NCBI GenBank assembly: GCA_023665205.1
Contig: JAMPEJ010000002.1
Coordinates: 124,001 to 188,000, forward strand
From: Corallococcus sp.
GTDB taxonomy: Bacteria; Bacillota; Clostridia; Christensenellales; CAG-314
Length of the DNA: 64,000 nt
Direction: 5' to 3'
Positions 27,076 through 35,796 of this stretch are shown piece after piece. The stretch's first letter is position 1. Each line of letters starts with the position of its first letter. The translations under genes were made by a program, and so were the position numbers. Below the pieces are notes generated by a model that ran no database searches, was not told the origin of the DNA, and saw nothing but the letters and a program-made list of their open reading frames with translations.

Positions 27076-27213
27076 ATTTGACCTCCCGATACTTAACTCT
27101 GTTCTGTCTGAAAACCTTTTTGCTTTGTTATTTACAATACGGTTTTCTTTTTATCAAACCGCCCGACTGCGTTTTCGATGCGCTCATGTGAACGCCGCAT
27201 AAATGACGGCTGC

Positions 27214-29517
27214 TTATTCCTGCAAAAGGCTTTCGCCGTCCTCATCCTCGGTTTCTACGCTCCGCTGCGCGTTTTGCATAATACTTTGCACTGTTTTTAT
27301 GCCTTCTTGCAAAAAACGCTTGAGATTTGTAGTGCGTGCCGCAATGTAATTGTTGTGTACCATCAACGCCAACACCTTTTTACTGCCGACAAGCACGACT
27401 GCGCGTTTAGCGCGGGTCATTGCCGTGTAGAGTAAATTTTTATTTATTATTCCCGGAGGACCGGATACAAGCGGAACGACGACCACTTCGAACTCGCTGC
27501 CTTGGCTTTTGTGTATTGTTATGGCGTACGCCAGTTGCAAATCGGAAAAATCCTGCTGAGCGTACGTTGCCAAACGGTTGTCGTCGAACAGAACCTCTAA
27601 AACGCCGTTGCCCCTGTCTACGCGCTGAACTACCCCTATATCTCCGTTAAACACTCCGGCACCCTCTTCTACCATACCGCTTTCGGAAAAACGCTTGAAC
27701 GGAAGTTCGTAGTTGTTGACGGTTTGCATAACCCTGTCGCCTGCGCGAATCACGTTTTTGCCTATTTGAATTTCCTGCTTGCCGAAAACAAACGGATTCA
27801 ATGCTTCCTGCAAAAGTTTGTTCAAATTTTCCACGCCCGATACTCCGTTTTTCAGAGCGCCCAAAACCTGAATATCTTCCGAAGGCAAACCGGTAAACTT
27901 TGGCAAGCGCGTTGTTACCAGTTGCACCACGGTTTTTGCAACTTCGTTGTAATCGTTTAGCGGCATTACGAAAAAGTCGCGGCTTTGATTGTTGATTTCC
28001 GGCATATGACCGGAGTTTACCAAATGAGCGTTGGTTATAATAAGACTGTCCTCCGACTGGCGGTAAACGTGCGTAAGATAGCGTATTTCTATCGCGCCGC
28101 TTTTTATAATGTCGGAAAGTACGTTGCCCGCACCCACGCTAGGGAGTTGGTCTTTGTCCCCGACAAGTATCAAACGCGTGCCGTTTTCCAACGCGGAAAG
28201 CAAACTGTACATGACGGACACGTCTACCATAGAGAGTTCGTCCACAATGACGGCGTCGCAGGAAAGCGTATTGTTTCGGTTATATTTGAAGGCCATCATA
28301 CCGCCGTGAGATTCGTATCCCAAAAGACGGTGTATGGTTTTTGCGTCGCGCCCCGTACTTTGCGATAAACGTTTGGCCGCTCTGCCCGTAGGCGCGCAAA
28401 ATTCCACTCTTAGCCCGTGCGTTGACAAAATTTCGGCAATACATTTAATAATCGTCGTTTTGCCCGTGCCGGGCCCGCCCGTTATTACGGTAACTCCGTT
28501 GAATACGGCCGACTTGACCGCGCCGCTTTGACTTTCGTGAAAGTTTATTTTATTGACGGTTTCAAAACTTTTTATCAAAGCGTCGGCATCCATAGAAATA
28601 CGCTTTGCCGAAGCACTAAGATCCAAAAGCTTGTATGCGATGGATTTTTCCAACTTGTAGTATCTTAAAAGCGCTACCGCTCTGCGATGATGCTCCGCGA
28701 AAAACACTTTGACGGTAGGCTCCAACACCAGTTGTTCTATAGTATCCTCAACCAAAATTTCGTAGTTGGTCAAGTCCAGTTGAAGCAATTCGCCGGAGCG
28801 GGATATCAAGTCGTCAAAATACAAAAATGTATTGCCCTGTTTTTCTGCGGCTTCCTTCAAGGCGTGTACAAACGCAGCGCGCACACGAAAACCGCTTTCG
28901 GCAGGTATAGACATGCTTTGCGCAATTTTGTCCGCCGTCAAAAATCCCACGCCGTCAACGTCGTCGATCAGCCTGTACGGGTTTTCTTTTACAAGCGTAT
29001 CGGTATCGCCCTTGTAGATGTTGTAAATTTTTATCGCCAAATTGGTAGATATTCCGAATCCTTGCAAAAACATTATTTGCGATTGCATAACCTTTAACGA
29101 AGCGACGGAATTGGCTATTTCCATGGCGCGCTTTACCGATATGCCCTTGACGCGCGCAAGCAAAGCGGGATTGTTTTCGATAACGCCGAAAGTGTCGTCT
29201 CCAAACATATCGTATATGCGGTCGGCGGTTTTTTCGCCTACGCCTTTGATAAGCCCTCCGGAAAGATACTTGACTATGCCTTGACGGTTTGTGGGATTTT
29301 TTACCTCGTACCCGCTAACGGCCAGTTGTTCGCCGTACTTGCTGTGAACGGACACTTCTCCGGTAACGCACAAAACGGCTCCGACCGAAAGCGTGGCAAA
29401 ACTGCCGACGCAAACGATATCGTCTCCGTCGGAACAATCCAAACTCAACACGGTGTAGCCGTTTTCTTCGTTGCGGTATATAATACCGGCAACGGTGCCC
29501 GTTACAGTAATACTCAT
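27214..29517 (-). CDS. recD2: RecD-like DNA helicase
   Basis: SF1B 5'-3' helicase of 767 residues, without the RecBC partners. An OB-like N-terminus and helix-hairpin-helix segments (FGISTNLAIKIYNIYKGDTD, RLIDDVDGVGFLTADKIAQS) precede Walker A GGPGTGKTTIIK (about 345), VDELSMVDVSVMYSLL, GDKDQLPSVGAG, and the UvrD-like end ITIHKSQGSEF with YTAMTRAK. RecD2 proteins act in repair and replication-fork tolerance. It starts 3 bases after metK ends, so it lies behind the same SAM riboswitch. Confidence 0.94.
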   Translation of the reverse strand: MSITVTGTVAGIIYRNEENGYTVLSLDCSDGDDIVCVGSFATLSVGAVLCVTGEVSVHSKYGEQLAVSGYEVKNPTNRQGIVKYLSGGLIKGVGEKTADRIYDMFGDDTFGVIENNPALLARVKGISVKRAMEIANSVASLKVMQSQIMFLQGFGISTNLAIKIYNIYKGDTDTLVKENPYRLIDDVDGVGFLTADKIAQSMSIPAESGFRVRAAFVHALKEAAEKQGNTFLYFDDLISRSGELLQLDLTNYEILVEDTIEQLVLEPTVKVFFAEHHRRAVALLRYYKLEKSIAYKLLDLSASAKRISMDADALIKSFETVNKINFHESQSGAVKSAVFNGVTVITGGPGTGKTTIIKCIAEILSTHGLRVEFCAPTGRAAKRLSQSTGRDAKTIHRLLGYESHGGMMAFKYNRNNTLSCDAVIVDELSMVDVSVMYSLLSALENGTRLILVGDKDQLPSVGAGNVLSDIIKSGAIEIRYLTHVYRQSEDSLIITNAHLVNSGHMPEINNQSRDFFVMPLNDYNEVAKTVVQLVTTRLPKFTGLPSEDIQVLGALKNGVSGVENLNKLLQEALNPFVFGKQEIQIGKNVIRAGDRVMQTVNNYELPFKRFSESGMVEEGAGVFNGDIGVVQRVDRGNGVLEVLFDDNRLATYAQQDFSDLQLAYAITIHKSQGSEFEVVVVPLVSGPPGIINKNLLYTAMTRAKRAVVLVGSKKVLALMVHNNYIAARTTNLKRFLQEGIKTVQSIMQNAQRSVETEDEDGESLLQE

Positions 29518-29520
29518 GTA

Positions 29521-30708
29521 CTAATCCTTGTTTGCGTATTTTGCGAGGTCATTTACCTTGTCCAATTGTTCCCAAGGAAATTCCTCGCGGCCGAAGTGTC
29601 CGTAACATGCCGTAGCAAAATACATGGGACGCTGCAAGCCGAATTTATCGATTATCGCGCGGGGACGGAGATCGAATTCCTCGGATATGATCTGCGACAG
29701 CACGGCGTCGGAAATAACGCCCGTACCATATGTGTTTACGTCGACGGAAACCGGTTTGCTGCGCCCGATTGCGTAGGAAACCTGAATTTGTATTTTCTTT
29801 GCCAAATGCGCCGCGACAACGTTTTTGCAAATGTAACGCGCCATATACGTTGCCGAGCGGTCGACTTTCGTCGCGTCCTTGCCGGAAAACGCCCCTCCGC
29901 CGTGAGCGCAATACCCGCCGTAAGTATCGACTATTATTTTGCGCCCCGTAAGGCCGCTGTCCGCCGCCGGCCCGCCCAGTTCAAAACGTCCCGTAGGGTT
30001 GATATAATACTTGGTTTTGTCGTCCAAAAGATTTATAGGTACAACCTTCCGTATAACTTCGTTTATCATATCGTCGGCAAGACGGTGTGCGTCCACCTCG
30101 GATCCGTGTTGAGCGGAAAGCACTATAGTATCTACGCGAACGGGTTTGTCTCCGTCATACTCCACCGTCACTTGACACTTACCGTCGGGACGCAGATAGT
30201 TCAAAATTCCCTGCTTGCGGACTTCTGCAAGACGACGGCTGATTTTTTGCGCCAACGTTATTGCCATGGGCATATATTCCGGCGTTTCGTCGCACGCATA
30301 GCCAAACATCATTCCTTGGTCGCCCGCGCCGTACATATCCAAAATTTCGCCGCGGTTTTTATATTCGTCGGACTTGTCCACGCCCAAAGCAATATCCGGA
30401 GACTGCTTGTCGAGAGATATTATCACCCCGCAACTGTCGGCATCGAAACCGTACTTTGCGCGGGTGTAGCCGATTTTACGCACCGTATCGCGCACGATAT
30501 TTACGTAGTCTACGACCGCCGTCGTAGTGATCTGTCCCATTACGAAAACCGTACCCGTGCAGACTACCGTTTCACAAGCGACACGCGCGTTTTCGTCCTG
30601 CGCCAAAATGGCGTCCAAAATAGCATCGGAAATTTGGTCGCACATTTTATCGGGATGTCCTTCCGTTACGCTTTCGGAAGTAAAATACCACTTTTTGCTG
30701 TTTTTCAT
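29521..30708 (-). CDS. metK: S-adenosylmethionine synthetase
   Basis: Makes S-adenosylmethionine from methionine and ATP. It has 395 residues with [20 protein letters not shown] at the N-terminus, [18 protein letters not shown] (about 120) and the [17 protein letters not shown] loop (about 271), which carries the P-loop-like lysines. A SAM-I riboswitch and terminator lie in its leader, giving feedback by its own product. recD2 follows immediately. Confidence 0.98.
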   Translation of the reverse strand: MKNSKKWYFTSESVTEGHPDKMCDQISDAILDAILAQDENARVACETVVCTGTVFVMGQITTTAVVDYVNIVRDTVRKIGYTRAKYGFDADSCGVIISLDKQSPDIALGVDKSDEYKNRGEILDMYGAGDQGMMFGYACDETPEYMPMAITLAQKISRRLAEVRKQGILNYLRPDGKCQVTVEYDGDKPVRVDTIVLSAQHGSEVDAHRLADDMINEVIRKVVPINLLDDKTKYYINPTGRFELGGPAADSGLTGRKIIVDTYGGYCAHGGGAFSGKDATKVDRSATYMARYICKNVVAAHLAKKIQIQVSYAIGRSKPVSVDVNTYGTGVISDAVLSQIISEEFDLRPRAIIDKFGLQRPMYFATACYGHFGREEFPWEQLDKVNDLAKYANKD

Positions 30709-30763
30709 TGGTTACTCCTTTTACTAAACCTACTTGAAGGCGTACAAGAAATTTGTTTACTTA

Positions 30764-30985
30764 CAAAAAAGCCTTGTCAAACCGCGACAAGACTTGGAAT
30801 ACGCAAATTTTTCCGCCGTCCCATCTTCCTTTCGGATGTTTTAGACCGAATTGTTTTTACTCGCCGTTCTGTGGCAAAAACATAGTCAAAAAAACACTCT
30901 CGAAAGCGGAATTTAGCACCTAACGCATATTTTAGGTTGCTGTGACTTCATCGAGTCCGTCTCTCTGTCACTCTAGATAGGTTTG
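30764..30985 (-). promoter_or_regulatory. SAM-I (S-box) riboswitch with terminator
   Basis: On the minus strand the aptamer core is at about 30900-30980: P2 strand AGAGTGAC, the GATGAAGTCAC and AGCAACCT segments, then AGGTGCTAAATTCC. These are the conserved S-box elements in the correct order. An intrinsic terminator follows at 30764-30795 (stem GTCTTGTC/GACAAGGC, six T). About 100 bases separate aptamer and terminator, an unusually long expression platform. SAM binding should stop transcription of metK-recD2. Confidence 0.9.
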
Positions 30986-30992
30986 TAAAAAT

Positions 30993-31022
30993 ATTGTACC
31001 ACCATGCGCGGCATCTTGTCAA
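30993..31022 (-). promoter_or_regulatory. Promoter of metK
   Basis: TTGACA (31017-31022) and TACAAT (30993-30998) on the minus strand, with an 18-base spacer, just before the riboswitch. The rest of 31023-31176 shows nothing recognisable. Confidence 0.75.
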
Positions 31023-31176
31023 TAACATACGTCCGCCGCTGAATATAATTTTTTTGAGGGCGGAGACGGGTTGCGGATTGCGCGCTTCTGTTCGTGAACA
31101 ACAAATGAGCGTACTTTTGCTTACACGATCGCAATTTTTGATAATCAGAATAAGTATAAGATAAGCCCTTATACGC

Positions 31177-32292
31177 TCATACAGGCTTTGGTCCGTTGAA
31201 CGTATAGTAAGTGCACTTGATGCCGGCATTGTATAAATAACGCTTCTTATCCGCGCGGCGGCCGAACAATTTTTCCCATTGCTGTTCCGGAGAAAGAAAG
31301 TAAAAGTTCCATTTATCCAAAGTGCGGTACAACGCGCCCATCTCGCGCGCAATTTTGCGTGCTTCGGAAAGGTCGCCCAATCTTTCGCCGTAAGGAGGAT
31401 TGCTTATATTTACTCCGTAACTCTGCTTGGTTACGAAATCCTGCGCCGCGCGTACGTTAAACTTGACGTATTTATCTACGCCCGCTTGCTTGGCGTGAAA
31501 TTTGGCAATATCCACCGCTTTTTCGCTTACGTCGGCCCCGATAATTTTCAGCGGTCTGTCCACGCGCAAATCGCGCGCTTCGCTTACGGCAAGGTCGTGT
31601 GCGGAAGCGTCGACGCACGCCCAATTTTGAAAAGCAAATTTACGATTTAACCCCGGCGCGATTTTAAGCGCTTTCATTGCCGCCTCAATCGGCAAAGTTC
31701 CGCTTCCGCAAAAAAGATCCGTAAAAGTTTTGTCGGGATTCCACACGGACAGGTCGATGAGAGCCGCAGCCGTTGTTTCCTTTAACGGAGCGTCGTAAGG
31801 CAAGGTACGGTAGCCGCGCTTGTGCAAACCGACGCCGGTAGTATCGAGATTGACGGATACGACGTCGCGCGTTATATCCAGTTCCACCTTGTATTCCGCG
31901 CCCGTTTCGTCCAACGCGCCGTAGCGACGTTGCAAAACGGAGACTATCGCCTTTTTACCTACCGACTGTATAGAGTGATGAGCAAACAATGCGCTGCCCA
32001 CAGACTTTGTAACGACGGTAACGCGTCCGTGTTTGTCCACAAAATCGCACCACGGCACAGAGACAATTCCATCGAACAATTGATCGAACGTGACGGCTTC
32101 AAACTGCGCCAATTTGATAAGCACGCGCTCGCCGCTGCGCAAAAACACGTTCATTCGCGCAACGTCCGTCCACGAACAGTTTTCCACGACCACACGGCCG
32201 TCCACGGCGCGGGTATCAGGATAACCTAATGTTTGCAATTGACGTTTTACCACCGCTTCTACGCCTACGGCGGCAGGAACAAGAATTATCAT
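31177..32292 (-). CDS. THUMP-domain RNA methyltransferase (YpsC/RlmL type)
   Basis: Class I SAM-dependent RNA methyltransferase of 371 residues, likely 23S rRNA guanine-N2 specific. The N-terminal THUMP domain (about 1-155) is followed by the Rossmann domain with FTDLFCGSGTLPIEAAMKAL, IIGADVSEKAVDIAKFHAKQ and the catalytic SNPPYGERLGD (about 300). The start is placed at the ATG at 32292, which begins MIILVPAAVGVEAVVKRQL as in homologues; the frame is open far upstream but with non-family sequence. Confidence 0.92.
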   Translation of the reverse strand: MIILVPAAVGVEAVVKRQLQTLGYPDTRAVDGRVVVENCSWTDVARMNVFLRSGERVLIKLAQFEAVTFDQLFDGIVSVPWCDFVDKHGRVTVVTKSVGSALFAHHSIQSVGKKAIVSVLQRRYGALDETGAEYKVELDITRDVVSVNLDTTGVGLHKRGYRTLPYDAPLKETTAAALIDLSVWNPDKTFTDLFCGSGTLPIEAAMKALKIAPGLNRKFAFQNWACVDASAHDLAVSEARDLRVDRPLKIIGADVSEKAVDIAKFHAKQAGVDKYVKFNVRAAQDFVTKQSYGVNISNPPYGERLGDLSEARKIAREMGALYRTLDKWNFYFLSPEQQWEKLFGRRADKKRYLYNAGIKCTYYTFNGPKPV

Positions 32293-32491
32293 ACCCGCAT
32301 TATACCACACATTGCGGCGCGTAACAACACAAATAATCCTGCCGCACACCGCAAAAATTTTTAGACGTATTTGCAAAAAATTTTTTGGAATTGTGTTGTA
32401 ACGGCAAACCGTAATTTGTTCAAGCGCGCTTGACCGTTGATTAACGGTTTTTATAATATAAGCGCCTAGCATAAGATATCGCCGCATATAA

Positions 32492-32525
32492 AAATCCCGA
32501 ACGCGCAATTACGCGTTCGGGATTT
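32492..32525 (-). terminator. Terminator after the lipoprotein gene, bidirectional
   Basis: A perfect 14-bp stem (32492-32505 with 32512-32525) with AAAT/ATTT ends and a six-base loop. Confidence 0.9.
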
Positions 32526-32556
32526 GTTACTTGCTTTTACAATAGACAGTTCAAAA

Positions 32557-33108
32557 CTATTTCGTAGCTTCGATACCGGCTTTAGTTCCGCTATAAACAA
32601 CGTTACCGGTCTTTCCTACGATCATGTTGTTAAGCATATTATCCACTTGCTCTTTCATAGTCTCGTAAACGGCTTGTGCGGCGTCTTTTGCAGCGCCGGC
32701 TTCCATAGCGTCAAGTTCTTTCTTTGCTTCGTCAAGCGCTTTTTTAGCTTCTTCTTTCGCTTCGTCCATACCTTCCTTAGCGGAATCGTAAAGTTTGTTG
32801 GCGAGATCGGCGTTTTTGCACCAAATGATAGATACGCCGTCGCCGGTTTTGGCGTTGGTCGCCATAATAACCGCCTCTACGTCTTCCGCTTTGGCGCCTT
32901 CAATTTCGCTAACCATAGAAGCAAAGATAGCGTCTGCGCCGGTGTCGCCTTCCTTGGCGGACATGGAAACGGTGTAGCCTTCTTTCTTTTCCAAGTTAGC
33001 CTTGGCTTCGTCATAGTTTGTGTTGGGCGTGGGTGCGCAAGCAACGAGAGCCGTTACAGCCAACGCGCAAACCATTACTACCGCAAAAATTTTTGCAAGT
33101 TTTTTCAT
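32557..33108 (-). CDS. Hypothetical lipoprotein with Ala/Glu/Lys-rich helical segment
   Basis: A 183-residue secreted lipoprotein. The signal peptide MKKLAKIFAVVMVCALAVTA ends in the lipobox LVAC, so it should be attached to the outer face of the membrane. A folded part (about 30-105) is followed by a charged helix or coiled coil containing EEAKKALDEAKKELDA. I do not recognise a family. GGAG precedes the ATG. A very strong promoter and a terminator make this a single-gene transcript, probably abundant. Confidence 0.85.
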   Translation of the reverse strand: MKKLAKIFAVVMVCALAVTALVACAPTPNTNYDEAKANLEKKEGYTVSMSAKEGDTGADAIFASMVSEIEGAKAEDVEAVIMATNAKTGDGVSIIWCKNADLANKLYDSAKEGMDEAKEEAKKALDEAKKELDAMEAGAAKDAAQAVYETMKEQVDNMLNNMIVGKTGNVVYSGTKAGIEATK

Positions 33109-33154
33109 TGTTTTGTTTTCTCCTTTTTTATATATCCATATACATGGTAAGTAT

Positions 33155-33183
33155 ATTATACAACCCATACCCCCCCCTGTCAA
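33155..33183 (-). promoter_or_regulatory. Consensus sigma-A promoter with poly-G spacer
   Basis: Perfect TTGACA (33178-33183) and perfect TATAAT (33155-33160) on the minus strand with a 17-base spacer that begins with eight G. It drives the lipoprotein gene. Confidence 0.85.
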
Positions 33184-33260
33184 TAATTTGGATTAAATTT
33201 TTCACCTTTCTTTGGGTTTTTGCAACATTACGTAGGTTTTTAATACGGAAAATAAAGTAA

Positions 33261-33322
33261 AAAAATAAACAAAAACGCTCCAAATGCGCTTGTCCGCACT
33301 CGAAGCGTAAACGTTTTTATTC
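33261..33322 (-). terminator. Imperfect hairpin with T-rich flank
   Basis: Arms 33275-33288 and 33295-33308 pair with several G-U or mismatched positions, with T-rich runs on both sides. No gene ends here in either direction, so its target is unclear; a missed small RNA or relic is possible. Confidence 0.45.
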
Positions 33323-33393
33323 GGTTATAAAGTATTGTCCAATCGAACAGATCATCACAGCAAACGCCGCCCTACGATACTGCGCTATCGCTA

Positions 33394-33428
33394 GATTTCT
33401 CCACGCGCTGCGCTTGGTCGAAATGACA
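33394..33428 (+). repeat. Dispersed intergenic repeat
   Basis: The segment runs GATTTCTCC, CGCGCTGCGCTTGG, TCGAAATGACA. From general knowledge, this type of sequence recurs between genes in many bacteria. Only one copy lies in this window, so repetition must be checked in the whole genome. Confidence 0.4.
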
Positions 33429-33587
33429 TATTGATCGTTTTGTTTTACTATTCGGGTTTATGTAGATAGCAGTAACCTTTTTCGGTCTTATCAACTAAAC
33501 AAGCCGTAAGTATTGCAAAATGTTTAGAACTTTTGGGTTTTTAATATATTCCTTAATGCCTTTAATACTTGCCTTTTTCCGCTTGTG

Positions 33588-33994
33588 CATTGCGAGCGCA
33601 GCGAAGCCGCAAAAGCAATGGACTAGACCTGCCACTCACCGATACAATTATACCGTCCTCATATGCTATCTCAGAGCAAGGAGCCGAAAGCATTGCAATT
33701 CACGACCTATCGAGCAAAGCGAGATCCGAGGCGCTAATTGCAATTCCGGAGGCTCCCGAGTATAACTGTACAAACTGCCTTGCCCTTACGCGAACGACCC
33801 GAAGGGAGTGAAGCGCCAAGCGTTCGGGCATACGGACTTGGCGACATCGCAAAGCGCTAGGCACCTAAGCCGTATGAACGAGCGCCACACTAATCTAACT
33901 CAACCGCAGATTAGGCTCTCGCAAAGCAAAGAGCGAGGGGTTCGAACTTGGAGACATATCGAACAGAGTAAGATCAAGGCTCCTAAGTCGAACC
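33588..33994. repeat. Array of hairpins with different stems and a related core
   Basis: At least four palindromic units occur in a gene-free stretch. Stems are CATTGC/GCAATG (33588-33620), ATTGCAATT/AATTGCAAT (33692-33744), CATACGG/CCGTATG (33829-33876) and GGTTCGA/TCGAACC (33939-33994). The last three enclose similar cores of the form GACxTATCGA, CAAAGCG, AGATC, AGGC; the stems are unrelated in sequence but each pairs with itself. A further small hairpin TAATCT/AGATTA lies at 33891-33913. The array ends 8 bases before the ABC transporter stop codon. Confidence 0.7.
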
Positions 33995-34002
33995 ACCGAG
34001 CG

Positions 34003-35796
34003 TTACTTCAAAAGTTCGTACTGGCTGTTATATATCTTGGTATAGAAGCCGTTTTTACTCATCAGTTCCGCGTGAGTACCTTGTTCCACCACTTCGCCGT
34101 TGTTGACCACAAGTATTACGTCCGCATTGACGATAGTAGACAGTCTGTGCGCGATAACAAAACTTGTACGACCTTTAAGCAGTTCGTCCATCGCTTTTTG
34201 AATAAGTATTTCGGTACGCGTGTCAACGTTGCTTGTCGCTTCGTCCAAGATAAGCATTTTGCGGTTGGCAAGGTAACTGCGCGCTATCGTCAACAACTGT
34301 TTTTGTCCGCTGCTGATATTGGTACTTTCCTCGTTGATGACAGTATTGTAGCCGTCCGGCAACGTTTGAATAAAGAAATCGGCGCGCGCTTTTTTTGCGG
34401 CTTCCACCACTTCGTCAAACGTCGCGTTTTCCTTGCCGTATGCTATATTGTCGTACACAGTGCCGTTGAACAGCCAAGTATCTTGCAATACCATCCCAAA
34501 CTGTTCGCGCAATTTTGCCCTGTCCATTGTGGACGTATCCACGCCGTCGACGGTTATCCTGCCGCTGTCGATATCGTAAAAACGCATAAGCAAATTGACT
34601 ATCGTAGTTTTGCCGCCGCCTGTAGGTCCTACCAGCGCAACCTTTTGACCGGCTTTTACTTTTAAGTTTAGGTCTTTTATCAACGGTTTGTCGGGCGTGT
34701 ACGAAAAACAAACATGACTGAATTCCACTTCCCCAGCGCCCTCGGGAACGTCATCCGTTTGCGCGACAGACATTTCTTCGCGATCGAGCAATTGATACAC
34801 GCGGTTGGCGCAAGCAAGCGTGTGTTGTATTGAACCCATACCGTTGGCAATACTTTCGAGAGGTCCCGCAAACATTTTGGCAAACAAAACTATTTTTATT
34901 ACGTCGCCTACACTTACCGTACCGTTGACCGCAAGCACACCGCCGGCAATACATACCGCAACGTAAGCAATATTGTTGGTCAACGCTATTATCGGTTGCA
35001 CAAGTCCGGACAAATAGTACGCACGCTTGACCTTGCCGCGGTATTCCGCGGAAATATCGTCGCAGATTAAGCGCTGTCTATCCTCCAAATTGAAAGCTTT
35101 GACCGTGTCAAAACCGGTGTAGTCCTCTTCTATAAAAGAGTACATTTTGCCGTTTATTTTTCTGAAATCGTGCCAACTTTGTTCACTCTTAGACGATATA
35201 AACGCCGACAACGCAATAGACAAAGGAACAAGAACGATAACCGCAGTTGCAAGTATCCAGTTGGTCAAATACATCAGGACGGCGATTACCACAATTTTGA
35301 CAAGACCGTTCATCAGCGTTTCGATAATGACGTACACCGTTGTAGACATGTTTGACACGTCGTTCATCATGCGCGAAAGTATTTCGCCGTTGGGCGTATT
35401 GTCCACAAAACTTACGGGCAAACGACTTATTTTGGCGCTTATCCGTATACGCAATCCCTTGGTATAAAAGCGCGACGAAATATTCGTCATAAGCACAGTC
35501 ATAGCCATTTCCAACAGCGATCCGCCCGCGTAGGCCAAAGCAAGATACAATGCGAGTTTGCCCATGCGCAACATATCGATAGGCACGCCGGTTTCGCCGA
35601 AGTCGTAGATAATATCAGTCATTATACTGACAATTTCCGGAGCGATACTTACAAGAGCCACCGAACACACGCAAACGATACCGCTCAGCGCTATGGCCCA
35701 GGCAATAGGCTTTAGGTCGCGGACGAGTCTGCATGCCGTTTTCCATGCAAAAGCAGTCTTTTGTTTCTTGACAGTATTAGAGGTAATATTACTCAT
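34003..35796 (-). CDS. ABC exporter half-transporter, second gene of a heterodimeric pair
   Basis: Fused membrane and ATPase half-transporter of 597 residues. Six membrane helices (about 30-340) precede a complete nucleotide-binding domain: Walker A VGPTGGGKTTIVNLLMRFYD, Q-loop GMVLQDTWLFNGTV, signature NISSGQKQLLTIARSYLANR, Walker B LILDEATSNVD and the H-loop IAHRLSTI. All catalytic residues look canonical. The ATG at 35796 lies inside the end of the partner gene (8-base overlap) with GGAGG just upstream. Confidence 0.93.
   Translation of the reverse strand: MSNITSNTVKKQKTAFAWKTACRLVRDLKPIAWAIALSGIVCVCSVALVSIAPEIVSIMTDIIYDFGETGVPIDMLRMGKLALYLALAYAGGSLLEMAMTVLMTNISSRFYTKGLRIRISAKISRLPVSFVDNTPNGEILSRMMNDVSNMSTTVYVIIETLMNGLVKIVVIAVLMYLTNWILATAVIVLVPLSIALSAFISSKSEQSWHDFRKINGKMYSFIEEDYTGFDTVKAFNLEDRQRLICDDISAEYRGKVKRAYYLSGLVQPIIALTNNIAYVAVCIAGGVLAVNGTVSVGDVIKIVLFAKMFAGPLESIANGMGSIQHTLACANRVYQLLDREEMSVAQTDDVPEGAGEVEFSHVCFSYTPDKPLIKDLNLKVKAGQKVALVGPTGGGKTTIVNLLMRFYDIDSGRITVDGVDTSTMDRAKLREQFGMVLQDTWLFNGTVYDNIAYGKENATFDEVVEAAKKARADFFIQTLPDGYNTVINEESTNISSGQKQLLTIARSYLANRKMLILDEATSNVDTRTEILIQKAMDELLKGRTSFVIAHRLSTIVNADVILVVNNGEVVEQGTHAELMSKNGFYTKIYNSQYELLK

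Noticed and set aside
30948-31352. Minus-strand frame of 134 codons near metK leader
   Set aside because: It overlaps the 3' end of the RNA methyltransferase in another frame and the SAM riboswitch, with no family match.
33520-33811. Overlapping plus-strand frames of about 80 codons
   Set aside because: They have no ribosome site or family resemblance and run through the hairpin and repeat sequence.
33340-34002. CRISPR-like array
   Set aside because: The units differ in stem sequence and spacing; there is no constant repeat with variable spacers and no cas gene.
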